Shown piece by piece: positions 24,991-35,550 of a DNA stretch of 64,000 bases. Both the position numbers and the translations under genes were made by a program. Under the pieces are notes generated by a model that was not told the DNA's origin, made no database searches, and saw only the letters and a program-made list of their open reading frames with translations. How positions within the stretch are numbered: the stretch's first letter is position 1; every line of letters begins with the position of its first letter. The DNA comes from Phoronis australis. Taxonomy: Eukaryota > Phoronida > Phoronidae. The stretch is from the NCBI GenBank assembly GCA_002633005.1, contig NMRA01000361.1, positions 396,302 to 460,301 of the forward strand. Reading direction: 5' to 3'.

Positions 24991-26296
24991 TAGTTGTTGA
25001 TCTCATCTGCTAAAAAACGTTCGACAATTGTCTCAGTAAGGCCGATATTAAGTCGCCGATAACTGGATGCATGACAATCTAACAGCTATTTTCGGGAGAT
25101 TCGGGGTTGTAAGGGTACGGAAGTGCTCACTATCAGTGGGTCATTTTGATTTTAAAAACACTAATTACGATTAATTTAATAATGCCTCCGAAATTAAGCG
25201 AAAACAGGACGAAGAATCAAGAAAAGATAAAAGATTTGGTCTTCGCAATGTTGAAAACACGTGTCTTGTGAACTCTACACTCCCAGCTATCTTTTCATAT
25301 AATCTCAACTGGCACAAGTGCAATATCAACAAGAAAAACAATATGAAACCATCGTTGTGAACACATATGAAGCAACCAAAAGGCATACATCAACACCGTC
25401 TGAAATTTTGAATAAACTAAGATCACAGAACACCTTACCCTCTGACACAGCGCCACCTATACTGCAAAGTGGCCCTGTGGAAACATGATGAACGACACAC
25501 GGAATTCCGTGTGTGGGCATGAATGCGCATGCCTTGGTTTTACTTCCGATGTAAACAAAATGGTTCACTGTGTGCGTGAAAAGGTACCGGGTATATTGCT
25601 TTGTGTTCTGTTGCACTGGAATAATAATCATTTTGATGGAGTGCATTAGGACTCATCCTGAATCTAATTTACTGATTTTAGACGTTTTATGTTCACGTTA
25701 GTTGTATTAAGTTCGAAATTGTGAACTTTCTAAGTCGTCATAGTTGAGTCTGGGACCGGCGCCAAGCCGGCTAGTAAGTCCAAGCGCGAGCGTGTTGGGT
25801 AGCCCTGTGTTAAAAAAAATACGGTGGTAAGCGCCTGTGGTGCCAAGCTGATTAGCCCTGCCTTTTTATTGTGTTCTGTCTTTACAGCCTTCACTACAAC
25901 TTCGCCAGAGTGTTTTTAGGTTTTTGATGTGATCCATTGTTACTTTGTCTAATATCAGGTCAGATAGTGTTTGTGTGAGCCAGAGGCTGAAGACTGTGCT
26001 TGTGTTTGATAAGTTGTTAAGATACAGTTCAAACTTTTCAGGTGATCAAGGTATGTCAAGTAGGCTAATACACCTGTGAAGACTCAGAGTCGATCTTGCT
26101 GTGTGTGCAACTGTCCACTCACCAAGGGGTGTTTTTCTCAGTATTATTGAAACGTTTAGCATTGTATGGTGGTGTCAATATTTTTGAGGGGATTATCTGC
26201 ATAAATTGTGAAAGACTCTTACAGACGATTCACACCAAATGACTCATTTCAAATCAAAAATTAAACAAACTCAGAAGTTGTGCAGACCCAAATGTT
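24991..26296. other. intergenic, possible degraded coding pieces
   Basis: Open frames at about 25180-25490 change frame repeatedly and have protein-like composition (QVQYQQEKQYETIVVNTYE in one), suggesting an eroded coding region. No family can be named. A CTCF-like motif lies on the minus strand at 25449-25461. Confidence 0.3.
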
Positions 26297-26960
26297 GTGC
26301 GGTGGAGAGCCCAACTCTACCCTCGGCCAGATCTGAAGTTAGAGGTGACCAGAGAAACCTGTCGCAAACTTATTGAGCTCCAGCCAGCATCAGCTGTTCA
26401 AGAAGTACTGAAACGCGCACCAGCTGATGAGAATATTTGCAGTGATTTAGCACTGAACACTTCTCGAAATCTACAAGTGCATCTTCGTCTGAAAAGAAGG
26501 TTGTTGAAAGAGCTTCTAGTATTTTGAAGTATGAACTCAAATATGCCATTACAGAACAACGTATGAAGGAAAATGATGCTATAGCAGAATCCATAACTGG
26601 CTCAAAGCATGGATGTATTTCTCATTTGCAAGTAAAGAACAAAAACTCTTATGACACGTTATTCCAGTTTGACTGGACCATCATTGTCAATGAGATGAAA
26701 CTTAAATTTCCGGTGTTGTTCTCCCTTATTGTAGGGGTTATGTTAACTCCTGACAATAGGTCAAGCGGAAAGAAGGTAGATAGCATAATACCAAGAATTT
26801 CTGTTATAATGCCCTTTGCATGCAATCTAGAAATCAGCCTCTTTGTCTGGTACAGCGAGTGATATCCTATGTCCTGTCAAGTAGCTTAGTGGAGGTTAAG
26901 GTATGTCACGTTCATCTTGGCTTAAAACAACTTTATTTTAAAGTCAGTGTAAATTGTGGC
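26297..26960 (+). pseudogene. degraded ORF of a repeated invertebrate (transposon-associated) protein family
   Basis: Two adjoining plus-strand frames (26297-26527 and 26524-26862), plus a third from 26820 onward, read as pieces of one protein: FQFDWTIIVNEMKLKFPVLF, then PRISVIMPFACN, and after a frameshift SRNQPLCLVQRVISYVL. The pattern resembles the N-terminal part of large uncharacterised proteins repeated in cnidarian, lancelet and mollusc genomes, where a TLFSFLWNDL-like block is followed by MSLVQ-like residues. There is no intact start or full domain, so I treat it as a remnant. The family assignment is from memory and tentative. Confidence 0.4.
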
Positions 26961-28640
26961 ATTTTAGTACAATTTACAATACATGCCCATAGCCTGAATA
27001 AGAAAATGTAGAAAAATTCAAACAACAAATACTAATTGATGCAAATTTGAATAGTTTTCTTCAACAACTTGTATTTCAGATAAACATACAGTAACATCTC
27101 TTTTGATAAAGTTCTCTCTGTGGTCTATGTTTGTTAAACAGTGAACCAATGCATGAGCAGGTAATACATTAATACAATGCTACATTGAAGGAGAGACATT
27201 TAAAGTTGCTTTTTGTTTTATTTTTTAAATTGTCACTGCTACTTAAGGTGTAACCAGCCAAAATTCTATCACAGTCAAACCTTGTTACACGCCAGGTGGT
27301 AGGAGTGTGCCTTCTACAGCTTAGTTTTCTGTTTCCAGTGTCAAGAGGGATGCTAATAACCCTCCTGGCATATCCTGTAATGACTGTGGCCTTTCGAATT
27401 TTAATTCATAGATGCTTCTGCCTTTCTACTTTGAGAGATGCTTAATGTTCTCTAGCTATTTATCCATCACTGGTGTGTGACTGTGCAAGCATTCTGGGGA
27501 CTAATTATTGGTGAATGTGCATGCTCAAAAACTTTGAAAACCTATAAGAAATGAAAAAGATATTCAATGCATGGTAAAACTTCTGTAGTTTGGGACAATG
27601 AACTTTTAAATTATTTTTGCTCAGTGTCAGAGGTTGTACCGTACAAAATTTTGAAAGTAGGCAATAAAGCGTATACCATTATGTTGTTGAACAGCTGAGT
27701 CTACTTTCACTCTATGTTGACACAAAATGCATTGCGAAATTTATTAATATGATCATCATGGACAACACCAAAATAAATCATTGTCTCTAACCATGAAAAT
27801 TCAACTTTGGCTGGTCGTATTTTAGTGGCTGCCCCAAACTGGAGAATAAATATATAGACTAAAAGTGAATGGACACTCAAGAAGAGGTCTCATTGCCGCA
27901 CTCTCACTGCTTGTGATCATTTTTAGTGCCCGTGCCTGCACACATACACACTGGGATTGGAAATCAGCTTTTCCTATAACATTTTTGTCTACAGCATTCA
28001 CTTTTTTGTTTAAATATCAAAATAACTTTTGTGGAAACTGAGTGTACTTAAGTATGCCTGTTTTGATCATACTGCATTCGGATAAAATTCCGGTTCCATG
28101 ATGAGATGCTGAACAAATAATTGCAGTTGACATGCTTAAAAAAATGACATCTTGCCCTGAGGAATATGCACATTTTTGGAAATTGCCATTTTGTCATGAT
28201 TATTGCCTGTTATAGTTAAATCTGCAGCTGTTGGTACATTATGTAGTCATAAAGAAACTGTTATTATTTAAAAAATGAAACTGTTATTATTTAATCCTGA
28301 TTGAAGTGTGCAAATTTTCCAGGTATTTGACCGTCTTTCTGCTGTTGGTATAATTCTTAATGTATCACTATGCTAATTTGGTGCCAGGCATTTAACAATA
28401 ATAAAGTGTTTCTGTTAAGAATTGTTTCTGCTCTATGTTTCTTATCCTTGTCATCCCTGATTTTGTGGATTTTGTTAAATGGCTTTCAGATTGGTATTGA
28501 AAAAATTGATGATCAATTGTTGGCCGTGTTATAGTTCATGAGGCTTGATTTTAGCAAGTCCGATTGTTATCACCTAGCTCCTGCTTGCCCCCTTGCCAAA
28601 CCAGATCAAGGCTATGATGGCCATTGTGATCGACTAATAG
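26961..28640. other. intergenic, nothing recognised
   Basis: AT-rich sequence without a plausible coding exon, tRNA or element ends that I can support. Confidence 0.5.
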
Positions 28641-28922
28641 CAGGGACGGAGCCAGGATTTTGAGTTAGGCGGGGCCAGGGGATAAACAGAATTTCGGCAG
28701 ATGCCGCGCCCAGCCTAAAATGTGGGGATGCAGGGGTCTCGAATTTTGGGTTTGAGGTCCTGTTGACTAAAAAAAAAGAAAGGGGTATGCATTGCCTAAT
28801 CACACCCGAGCCCCCCTGATTGCGCGCATGTGCAATTCGCATCAGAACTCCCAAATGGTATCTGGTAGAATTTGATAGGGGCCATGACCCCCTTGCACCC
28901 CCCCCCCTTAAATCCGCCACTG
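28641..28922. mobile_element. MITE-like element, copy 1
   Basis: Left end cagggacggagccaggattt and right end, on the minus strand, cagtggcggatttaa. These are the same two kinds of ends as in the element at 62976-63129, in the opposite orientation. A likely short target duplication (aatag) flanks it. The interior has homopolymer runs of A and C and no ORF of its own. Confidence 0.75.
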
Positions 28923-29845
28923 AATAGAGCCAAGTTACGTGACCTCATATGTAATTATGAAAACAAAGTTAGTGTTCACCAGTTCACCTCCTTCACCAAA
29001 AGAAAGAATTAGAGCTTCCCTATATATCTCAGTTGGTCCAGAATGGCATTCAGCGGACTGATTACTAGACACACAGACTTCTCAAATTGTCCCGAGCTAG
29101 GCTGCAAGCAAGTCCGCGTAGATAGGCAGTACTTCCATCATCTCGTCGGCAATATACCGACCACATCGCCACCACTGACACACACCTTTATACATCGGAT
29201 TTGTTTCGGCTTAAGCCACTGTATCGGGGTTTTCTTGTTCTTATTCACTTCCACCACTGTCCGTTTTAATAAAATGCAACTACTAAATCCGTGGTCGCCA
29301 CACTTCGCAATTTGTAAACTGAAAGGGGTTTCCCAACTTTCAACCAATGGGAATGGCTGAATGTTATGACGTCAGTTTCATTACTTTAACCAATGGGAGG
29401 CCATATAAACAGCATTCTACAGTGCTAACTCTCGTTTAGCACTGTGATAGAGTGTAAGAACACCTCTCTTGTCAACGGAAGTCAACAGTATGCCCATGGG
29501 TTTTTACTATGGTTACTGAACCAATAGCACGTAGACACACTTGCTTACAACGCTGATAATGTATCGTCTGAGGTTTCTATTACCTACCAAATGAAATAGG
29601 GACTGCTCGAAGAAAAAGTTTGATAACGGGAGTATTTGTTAGAGTTGGAAGGAATTAAACACATCGACAACCTCCTAAGGTGTTCTTCTATGCGCAAAAG
29701 GTATTTATAACAACGTGACTTTGATGTTTTAGTCGGTGCGAGGCATAATTCGCCGAAAAGCTTCCGGCGTATTGAGCGCCTATAGGAGCTGCATCGCCTC
29801 TGGTCGGGCCAACAGAGGCGATGGTCATTGCATAGGAGCTTCATT
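28923..29845. other. intergenic, nothing recognised
   Basis: Spacer left of duplicated block B. It contains a small hairpin at about 29790-29822 (catcgcctctg / cagaggcgatg). Open frames on both strands lack family resemblance. Confidence 0.45.
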
Positions 29846-30124
29846 TGCTTGTGGATTTTACCACGTAAGTTCAGGGCTCGACATTAACGGTAGTCCGACT
29901 GCCCGGGACAACCAATTTGTTGGTCGAACATTTTGTCCATGTTCTACGTGGTCAAAAACTTATTTTTTTGAACTTTTGATTTGCCTGATGACTTTTTACA
30001 AGGTGTGTTTTTGCATCATTATTTCGGCAGCTGACCGAGTACCCCTATTGCCTAATAGTAGTATCGTCCGATTGTTTTGCACGTGCTTTGAACGCCAGCG
30101 GTGTTGGCTTTGAACTAAAAAAGA

Positions 30125-30275
30125 AATATACAATGTATATAAAATGTTTCATTGTTCAAAGAATTCAATAAGAAGACGTGTCAATCATTAGAACGTGCTG
30201 GGCTGCCTAACTAAGTTCAAAGTACACAGTACTGAAGAAGCCCTGTCAATCATTAGCACGTGCTTGGTTGCCTAA
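30125..30275 (+). repeat. short direct repeat inside the hAT-like element
   Basis: gtcaatcattagaacgtgct and gtcaatcattagcacgtgct, each followed by (g)ggctgcctaa or tggttgcctaa, lie about 67 bp apart. Confidence 0.7.
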
Positions 30276-30840
30276 GTGTCCAGCAAATCTTTACACAATC
30301 AAGTGCTTCCCTTAGAAATACACCGCAAACTAGCGGAGTCTTGCTTTATCTGTCTTTTCTCTCAAGAAACTTGCCCTACTGAACACACGCCTACCTGTAG
30401 GAATACCTTAGTTCTAAGAGATGACCAGCAGCGACCGAGGTACGTAAAATCCCAATCACGCTCAGGATCACGACGCCACTGTATCGTGTGCGCAGGCCGT
30501 TACTTCAATCCACCTACGTACATTTTAACTGATATGCTTGGAGTGTATCTCCGTTCGGGTGAAATTGGTCCTCCGTGCAGTAAGCAACAACTCCTGACTT
30601 TTCCGAAATTTGGATTTTAACCGCCCATGCTCGGCTTACCGCCCACCCCCTGTTTTTTAGATTCTCAGTTTAAGCGCCCACGGCGGTAACGCGGACCAGT
30701 ACGATAGTTAGTTTGCGTATGGTTTCGAGTCAAGGAGTTCTGATCTTGCAACTGGTAACCAAACAGAAAGGCGTGAAATCACCAAGCAACAGTATGAAAC
30801 CAATAAATGAAAACAGGAATTCTTTCCGAAATGAAAGAAA

Positions 30841-31050
30841 GATTTCGACTGGTTACCGTACGGTTTGTTAGAGACCAGAAGTAAAATGTGTTGTGTCCCG
30901 TGTGAAAAATACGCCGACGCAAACAGTTCATCTGTTGCGTCTGGGTCAGATATGTTCAGGGTTGAATCTTTCAAAAGTCATGAACAGTCGACGGCTCACT
31001 CAGCAGCTTATAAAAATACGTTATATAACTTATTTGAAAAGCCAGGGTAA
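30841..31050 (+). pseudogene. TTF-type zinc finger remnant (hAT-associated)
   Basis: The open frame reads DFDWLPYGLLETRSKMCC and continues through VPCEKY, SGSDMFRVESFKSHE and STAH. This gives the C-x2-C ... H-x5-H arrangement and the DWL / SFKSHE context of zinc fingers near the N-terminus of hAT-type and ZMYM-like proteins. Upstream KKDF follows an in-frame stop (FPK, stop, KKDF), and the frame stops at 31050 without a transposase core. Called a remnant. Confidence 0.6.
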
Positions 31051-31214
31051 ACTTGTAGCGTGTTCACTGGTGAAATCCAAATACAAATACCCACTTTAAA
31101 GTTAATAAAACTGTGTAATATATGCTCTTACACTTGTTTATTGAGCTTGTACTCAAAGGTATAATGTGCGGCATTCACATATGTTTAAAAGTATAATTTG
31201 AGTTTAATAATCTT

Positions 31215-31400
31215 TGGACAAGTGTCTTATTAGTCTAGTCGAAAAATGGTCTCCCGTGCACCCCCCGGACTTCTACTTCTAAGATGAATTTTCATGAAGG
31301 AAAATATGTGTGAAAACAGAAAAATGATGTTAACAAGCCGAAAAAATGTCCCACGTATGTTTTTTATGAAAATTGGTGCCACCGATTTGGCGTCATTTCG
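31215..31400 (+). repeat. inner inverted repeat, left arm (partner about 35150-35310)
   Basis: gtctcccgtgcaccccccgg and gttaacaagccgaaaaaatg are mirrored on the minus strand at about 35250-35275 and 35180-35205. The arms are about 150-180 bp with indels and lie 3.8 kb apart. They are probably ends of a second element nested in, or inverted within, the larger one. Confidence 0.7.
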
Positions 31401-32851
31401 CAATATGTCGGTGACTACATGTATTTCATATAACTGAACGAACTAAGTGTCTGGACATATATTTGGTGGGCCAAACATTACATTAAAACTACAAGTAAGT
31501 GCTACAAGCTATGTTTTACATGATACAGGTATAAAATACTCAACACATGAAGCAGAACTGTGTGGGACATGAAAATATTCCATTTGTATCCAAATTCAGG
31601 ACTTTGACGTTGACTCATCCATGAAGACAAACTGTGGCATTGCAGTCCAAAGGTTTAGAAGTAAAACACACCATGAATACAAACTAACATCAAAATACAC
31701 AAAATTTAATGGCCTGTGGACATGTATGTCAATCAGTGCGAATCCAATGCTGGGGACAGGGAAAATTGGACTGCATTCGAAATTAAGACAGCTAGCGACG
31801 CAGAAAACAATGAGGTCGAAGCTTATCTACTGACATCAAAGAAAGAACACTCTCTACCATGAGTATTCTCCATTTAGACTCTATAAGTGAACATGGCAAA
31901 TTTACAATCTTAAGCAATGTCAGAGGAACAGCAAGCAGCTTCATGAAATTCGGAGCGAACGTCTCCAACAGCCATATGATTCTCCACACTGTATGCAGTC
32001 CGTGTGTGATCAGATTCCTTCTGTTCTTCCAAGTGAATTGGAAGAAAGTGGGTTATCACAGACAAAGCTATTAACATTTCACTGTCAAACTTCACCGCTT
32101 GGCGGACAGTGAAGGTCCAGAGGCAAGAAACTCTCAAGTGCACCATTCGTCCCATAAACTATCAATATCGTGCACCATCATGCTCGTTTTCCCAAATGAG
32201 TGCACTTTCTGCTAATATGAATTAATGTATTAAGTGACGTCTTTTTATTTAAATTTTCATTTCATTTCTCCACAAGCGTGTGAGGTATATCATTTTGTTA
32301 TAGGTTGCCCAGTATCAAGCCGAGAGCTGTCCCAGATTCACGCTCCTTGTTAAATCCGGATTATTCTAAGCCCCCTCAACCCGCACCCCACTGACGACCC
32401 CCACGACCTCCTCGACTCACTGCACAAAACCCCCTCGACCCAGTTCAAACATGCTCGATTCCATCTAAACATTGAACAAGCGCTGACTAACAGGACCATC
32501 AAGTCTGGAAGTGAGCTCAGCTGACTTTTTTCTGATTTTTTGCAATTAAGAAAGTCAATTTGGCAAGTTTGAAAGCCAAAAGCAGAAAAAAAACAGCACG
32601 ACCAAATCAAAGACCTACCAAAGTTACTCATGTCGTTCCCCGCTGAGTATAATTGTATCGTCTGCTCATCAATGTATGGCAGATTCAAGTTTTTTGGGAG
32701 AGTGCGAGAAACCCAAATATGTAATTTCTTCAGTAACTACAGTTTAAAAAACAAACTGTTGACTAAAAAGTATCTCAACGTTTCATGTAGTATATTGTAA
32801 ACGAGTATACAACATGACTTTCTAAATCCGCTCTGAGGTGGTGGCGTGTTA

Positions 32852-33086
32852 CAACTATTATGAAAATCTCTTGGTCTATTTACACCGACCTTTTGTCTAT
32901 TTACACTGTCACGAGGTTTCGGTCGGTCTATCCTCCGGCCATCGTCAGCTGTTCAGGATTTGAACCCACGACTGTTGAAACTACAGATAATTTGACTCCA
33001 GCACTTGATCGACCGAAACGTTGTGACAGTGTAAATAGACAAGAGAGGTCGGATGTAAATAGACCAAGAGATTTTAATAATAGTTG
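32852..33086. mobile_element. foldback (long inverted repeat) element
   Basis: Left arm starts caactattatgaaaatctc. The right arm is its reverse complement ending gagattttaataatagttg. The arms continue through tggtctatttacaccgacc and tttcggtcg for about 75 bp each, with a roughly 85-bp centre. The RNA or single strand would form a strong hairpin. No coding capacity. Confidence 0.85.
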
Positions 33087-33533
33087 AGTATACACCTGTA
33101 CAACAGAAAACAATAAAAATAAGAAATTATGTGCATTCACGTTAACTTATCGTCTCCCTAAGTTTAGTAGAATAAGGCCATTGATAGGTACTCGTGGAAC
33201 TATTTCCATGACAACAATAGCACGCTCACAATCCGCTATATCAAATCATGTTATTACGGCACTAGACTTGAGGTAGATCAGATTCTCGTGCAGGAAAGTC
33301 ACTCCACAGGTCGTGGGTCGTGGGACGTGGGGGTTGTGGGTGTCGAAGAGGTTTTAGAAAAATCCGTTAAATCCCAGACACTGGGTGAGCCATTGAACAT
33401 GCCAGTACTGCCTGATACTCGTGCCCCCTAGTCTTGGAACACCAGGCATTTTTCCAAGACCAACAAAGCCTCCATTTCGCATTATCTTCTGAACAACATT
33501 GCGCCAGTAGACATTCATTATACTGAGGATGAT

Positions 33534-34806
33534 CTGTTCATCCAAGATGGTTTTGCACTTCTCCATACGTTAGCTAATCTCCCTTCAACATGTGGTAATA
33601 TCTGTTCACAAGTACTTGATCGAATGGTGTCGAAGAAGCACTTCTTGTTCTCAACTGACAGCTACCACATTGAATCTATCAAAGCCAGGAGCGGTTGTGA
33701 CGTGGTAGTTCAGAGAAAATAGTTTTGGTTGGACCAGCTACACAAAAGCCGTATGACTCCAAAACTTTTCTTGCAAACGATGACAACAAAAAGCAACTCT
33801 GTCATTTGTTACTGCAAATCTGGAGTGGTGAGAAGGCAGTTTCCAGGTAGAAGAAAACTGAGATGGCCATCCTGATTGTAGACGGGCATCCAGTGGCGAT
33901 GAAGTCTATAATCTTTTTTCTGAACAGAACTTTCTGATTATTTCTTACTTAAATAATTTGCGATGTCAAAATGTAATGATAAAAGTAATTTGTTGTTTCC
34001 GGTTCATAGTCAGGAGATAACGCATGTCTACAGTAAACAATAAGAGCCCGACGCTCCAGTACGCTGCCTCACTTGGTGCAGAAACGACGTCGTCAGAATT
34101 CCTGACACTGATGTCTTTGTCATTCTGCTGCAAGCATGCTATGAAGTTGACTTTATATCTAGATACATGGTCTGGAAAACATCCGAGACTACTGAATCTC
34201 TCCGACCTAGCAAAATCCTTGGGAAAAGACTACTGTGAAGCTCTACTTGGATTTTACGTATACAGTAGAGAAGATTGCACCAGTGCGTTTAAACGTAAAG
34301 GAAAGGCTGTCCTCTTAAAAAGCTAGAAAAGAATCCAAAATTTCACCGTGCATTCAGGCAACGTGACGTTGATTGGGATGTAAGTTGGATGAGTTCAACT
34401 GCCTCATGTACGATCAGAGTCGTGAGTCATCGAAAGATGCTACTCGTGCCAACATATTACGTAAAAGTGTTCGTCAACATGAAATCCTCACAAGTCCTAG
34501 ATTGACCTTGCTCGACTTCCCTCGCGCCAGTCTGCATTGAAACTTCACATCCAACTAGTAAACCACCGCATCACCTTGTACAAGCGTGCTTGCGAACCTA
34601 TAAATGAGAAGCCAAAACCTTGTGACGAAGGACAAGGGTGGAGACGGACTGACGAAAGAGTGTTACCACCTGTGTGGTCGTGTTGCGCTATCTTACCAAA
34701 CTCACTGATTAAATTCTTGCTCACCAATGTTTGTGAAGTGGACACAGAAGAGGAAAGTGGAGGGTTGTATGAAAGTTTCACGGAAAGCAATGAAAGTGAC
34801 ATGTAG
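33534..34806 (+). pseudogene. degraded ORF of a repeated invertebrate transposon-associated protein family
   Basis: Frames in order on the plus strand: 33534-33722 (DGFALLHTLANLPSTCG ... TDSYHIESIKA), 34024-34326 (LAKSLGKDYCEALLGFYVYS ... CTSAFKRKGKA), about 34327-34450 in another frame (KLEKNPKFHRAF), then 34537-34806 (NHRITLYKRA, PVWSCCAILPNSLI). I recognise the layout from a protein family repeated in cnidarian, mollusc and hemichordate genomes, with the D-x-MALLH-like block followed by GFHAFTGCD-like and ALYKRA-like blocks. Several frameshifts and stops make this copy dead. Function of the family is unknown to me. Confidence 0.6.
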
Positions 34807-35409
34807 TGTTAGAACATGTAATCGGTGACATCAACAACTCATGGTTGTCCATTTCCTGCGTTTTTCCCTTGAAATACTTAAAACATTTGTTGTTATTTGA
34901 CTCATTAAAGAGCTGATTATTTTAACACTGAAAGTTGCACATTCAGTGTTTGTATTGGCTTATGTGCACTTCAGAGTAGTATTGATTATAAGTAACCAAA
35001 TAATACAAATTAGATGTAACCGAGTATGAAGAATATTATTCCATCGTAATGCTTGACCCTCAAACAATCGGTTTTGACACTTTATTTGTTCATTTACAAG
35101 AGTAAGAAAGTGAGATATAAAATAACGAAAAATTTGTAATCGCGGAATTAATTTGCATAAAAATGCACGTGGGACACTTTTTCGGCTTGTTAACATATTT
35201 TTTTGGTTTTCACAGATATTTTTCTTTGCAAAAATGCAACTTAAAAGTTGAAGTCCGGGGGGTGCACGGGGGACCATTTTTTGACTCGACTATATTTTTC
35301 AGGACAAGTAAATTTAATTTCTACTTGTCCGACTGGACAAGTTAAATAAAAGTTAATGTCGAGCTCTATAATTTAGCACAGAGTGCTTTGAAATGTGTAG
35401 ACTCATCAC

Positions 35410-35550
35410 CTGTCCCGTATGTGTTTCTAAGTCCTCTGATGATGGCTGTGAACCCCTGCGAACGGCACTTCCAGAAATTTTTCGGATAACCGTGTGAAAT
35501 TTAACAATATTTGTAGGTAAGCATACAGTTTGTAGAAGTGGAGTCGCCAT
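35410..35550 (-). pseudogene. duplicated NDUFS6 exon 1 (truncated gene copy)
   Basis: 47 codons still open, from ATG at 35550 to THTGQ with the GT donor intact at 35408-35409. It differs from the true exon at about six residues (for example R7Q, F16V, L31R). Only about 40 bp of intron 1 follows before the inserted element. Exons 2-4 are absent from block B, so no NDUFS6 protein can result. The promoter side is also copied, so transcription or splicing to another acceptor is possible. Confidence 0.9.

Larger units (their letters stand above)
29872..35368. mobile_element. composite DNA transposon with hAT-like terminal inverted repeats
   Basis: Left end cagggctcgacattaac; right end, read on the minus strand, tagagctcgacattaac (two mismatches). 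The insertion splits the block B copy of NDUFS6 intron 1. Block A shows the uninterrupted sequence ccacgtaagttagcac (15485-15500). An imperfect target duplication of about 8 bp is visible (gtaagttc / ataattta versus gtaagtta). The interior holds a TTF-type zinc-finger remnant, a foldback element, a second degraded transposon-type ORF and an inner inverted repeat, so it is probably a nest of elements. No intact transposase is seen. Confidence 0.75.

Noticed and set aside
29010-29105. tRNA-like stretch (tatctcagttggtcca)
   Set aside because: A-box resemblance only; no B box or cloverleaf that I can pair.
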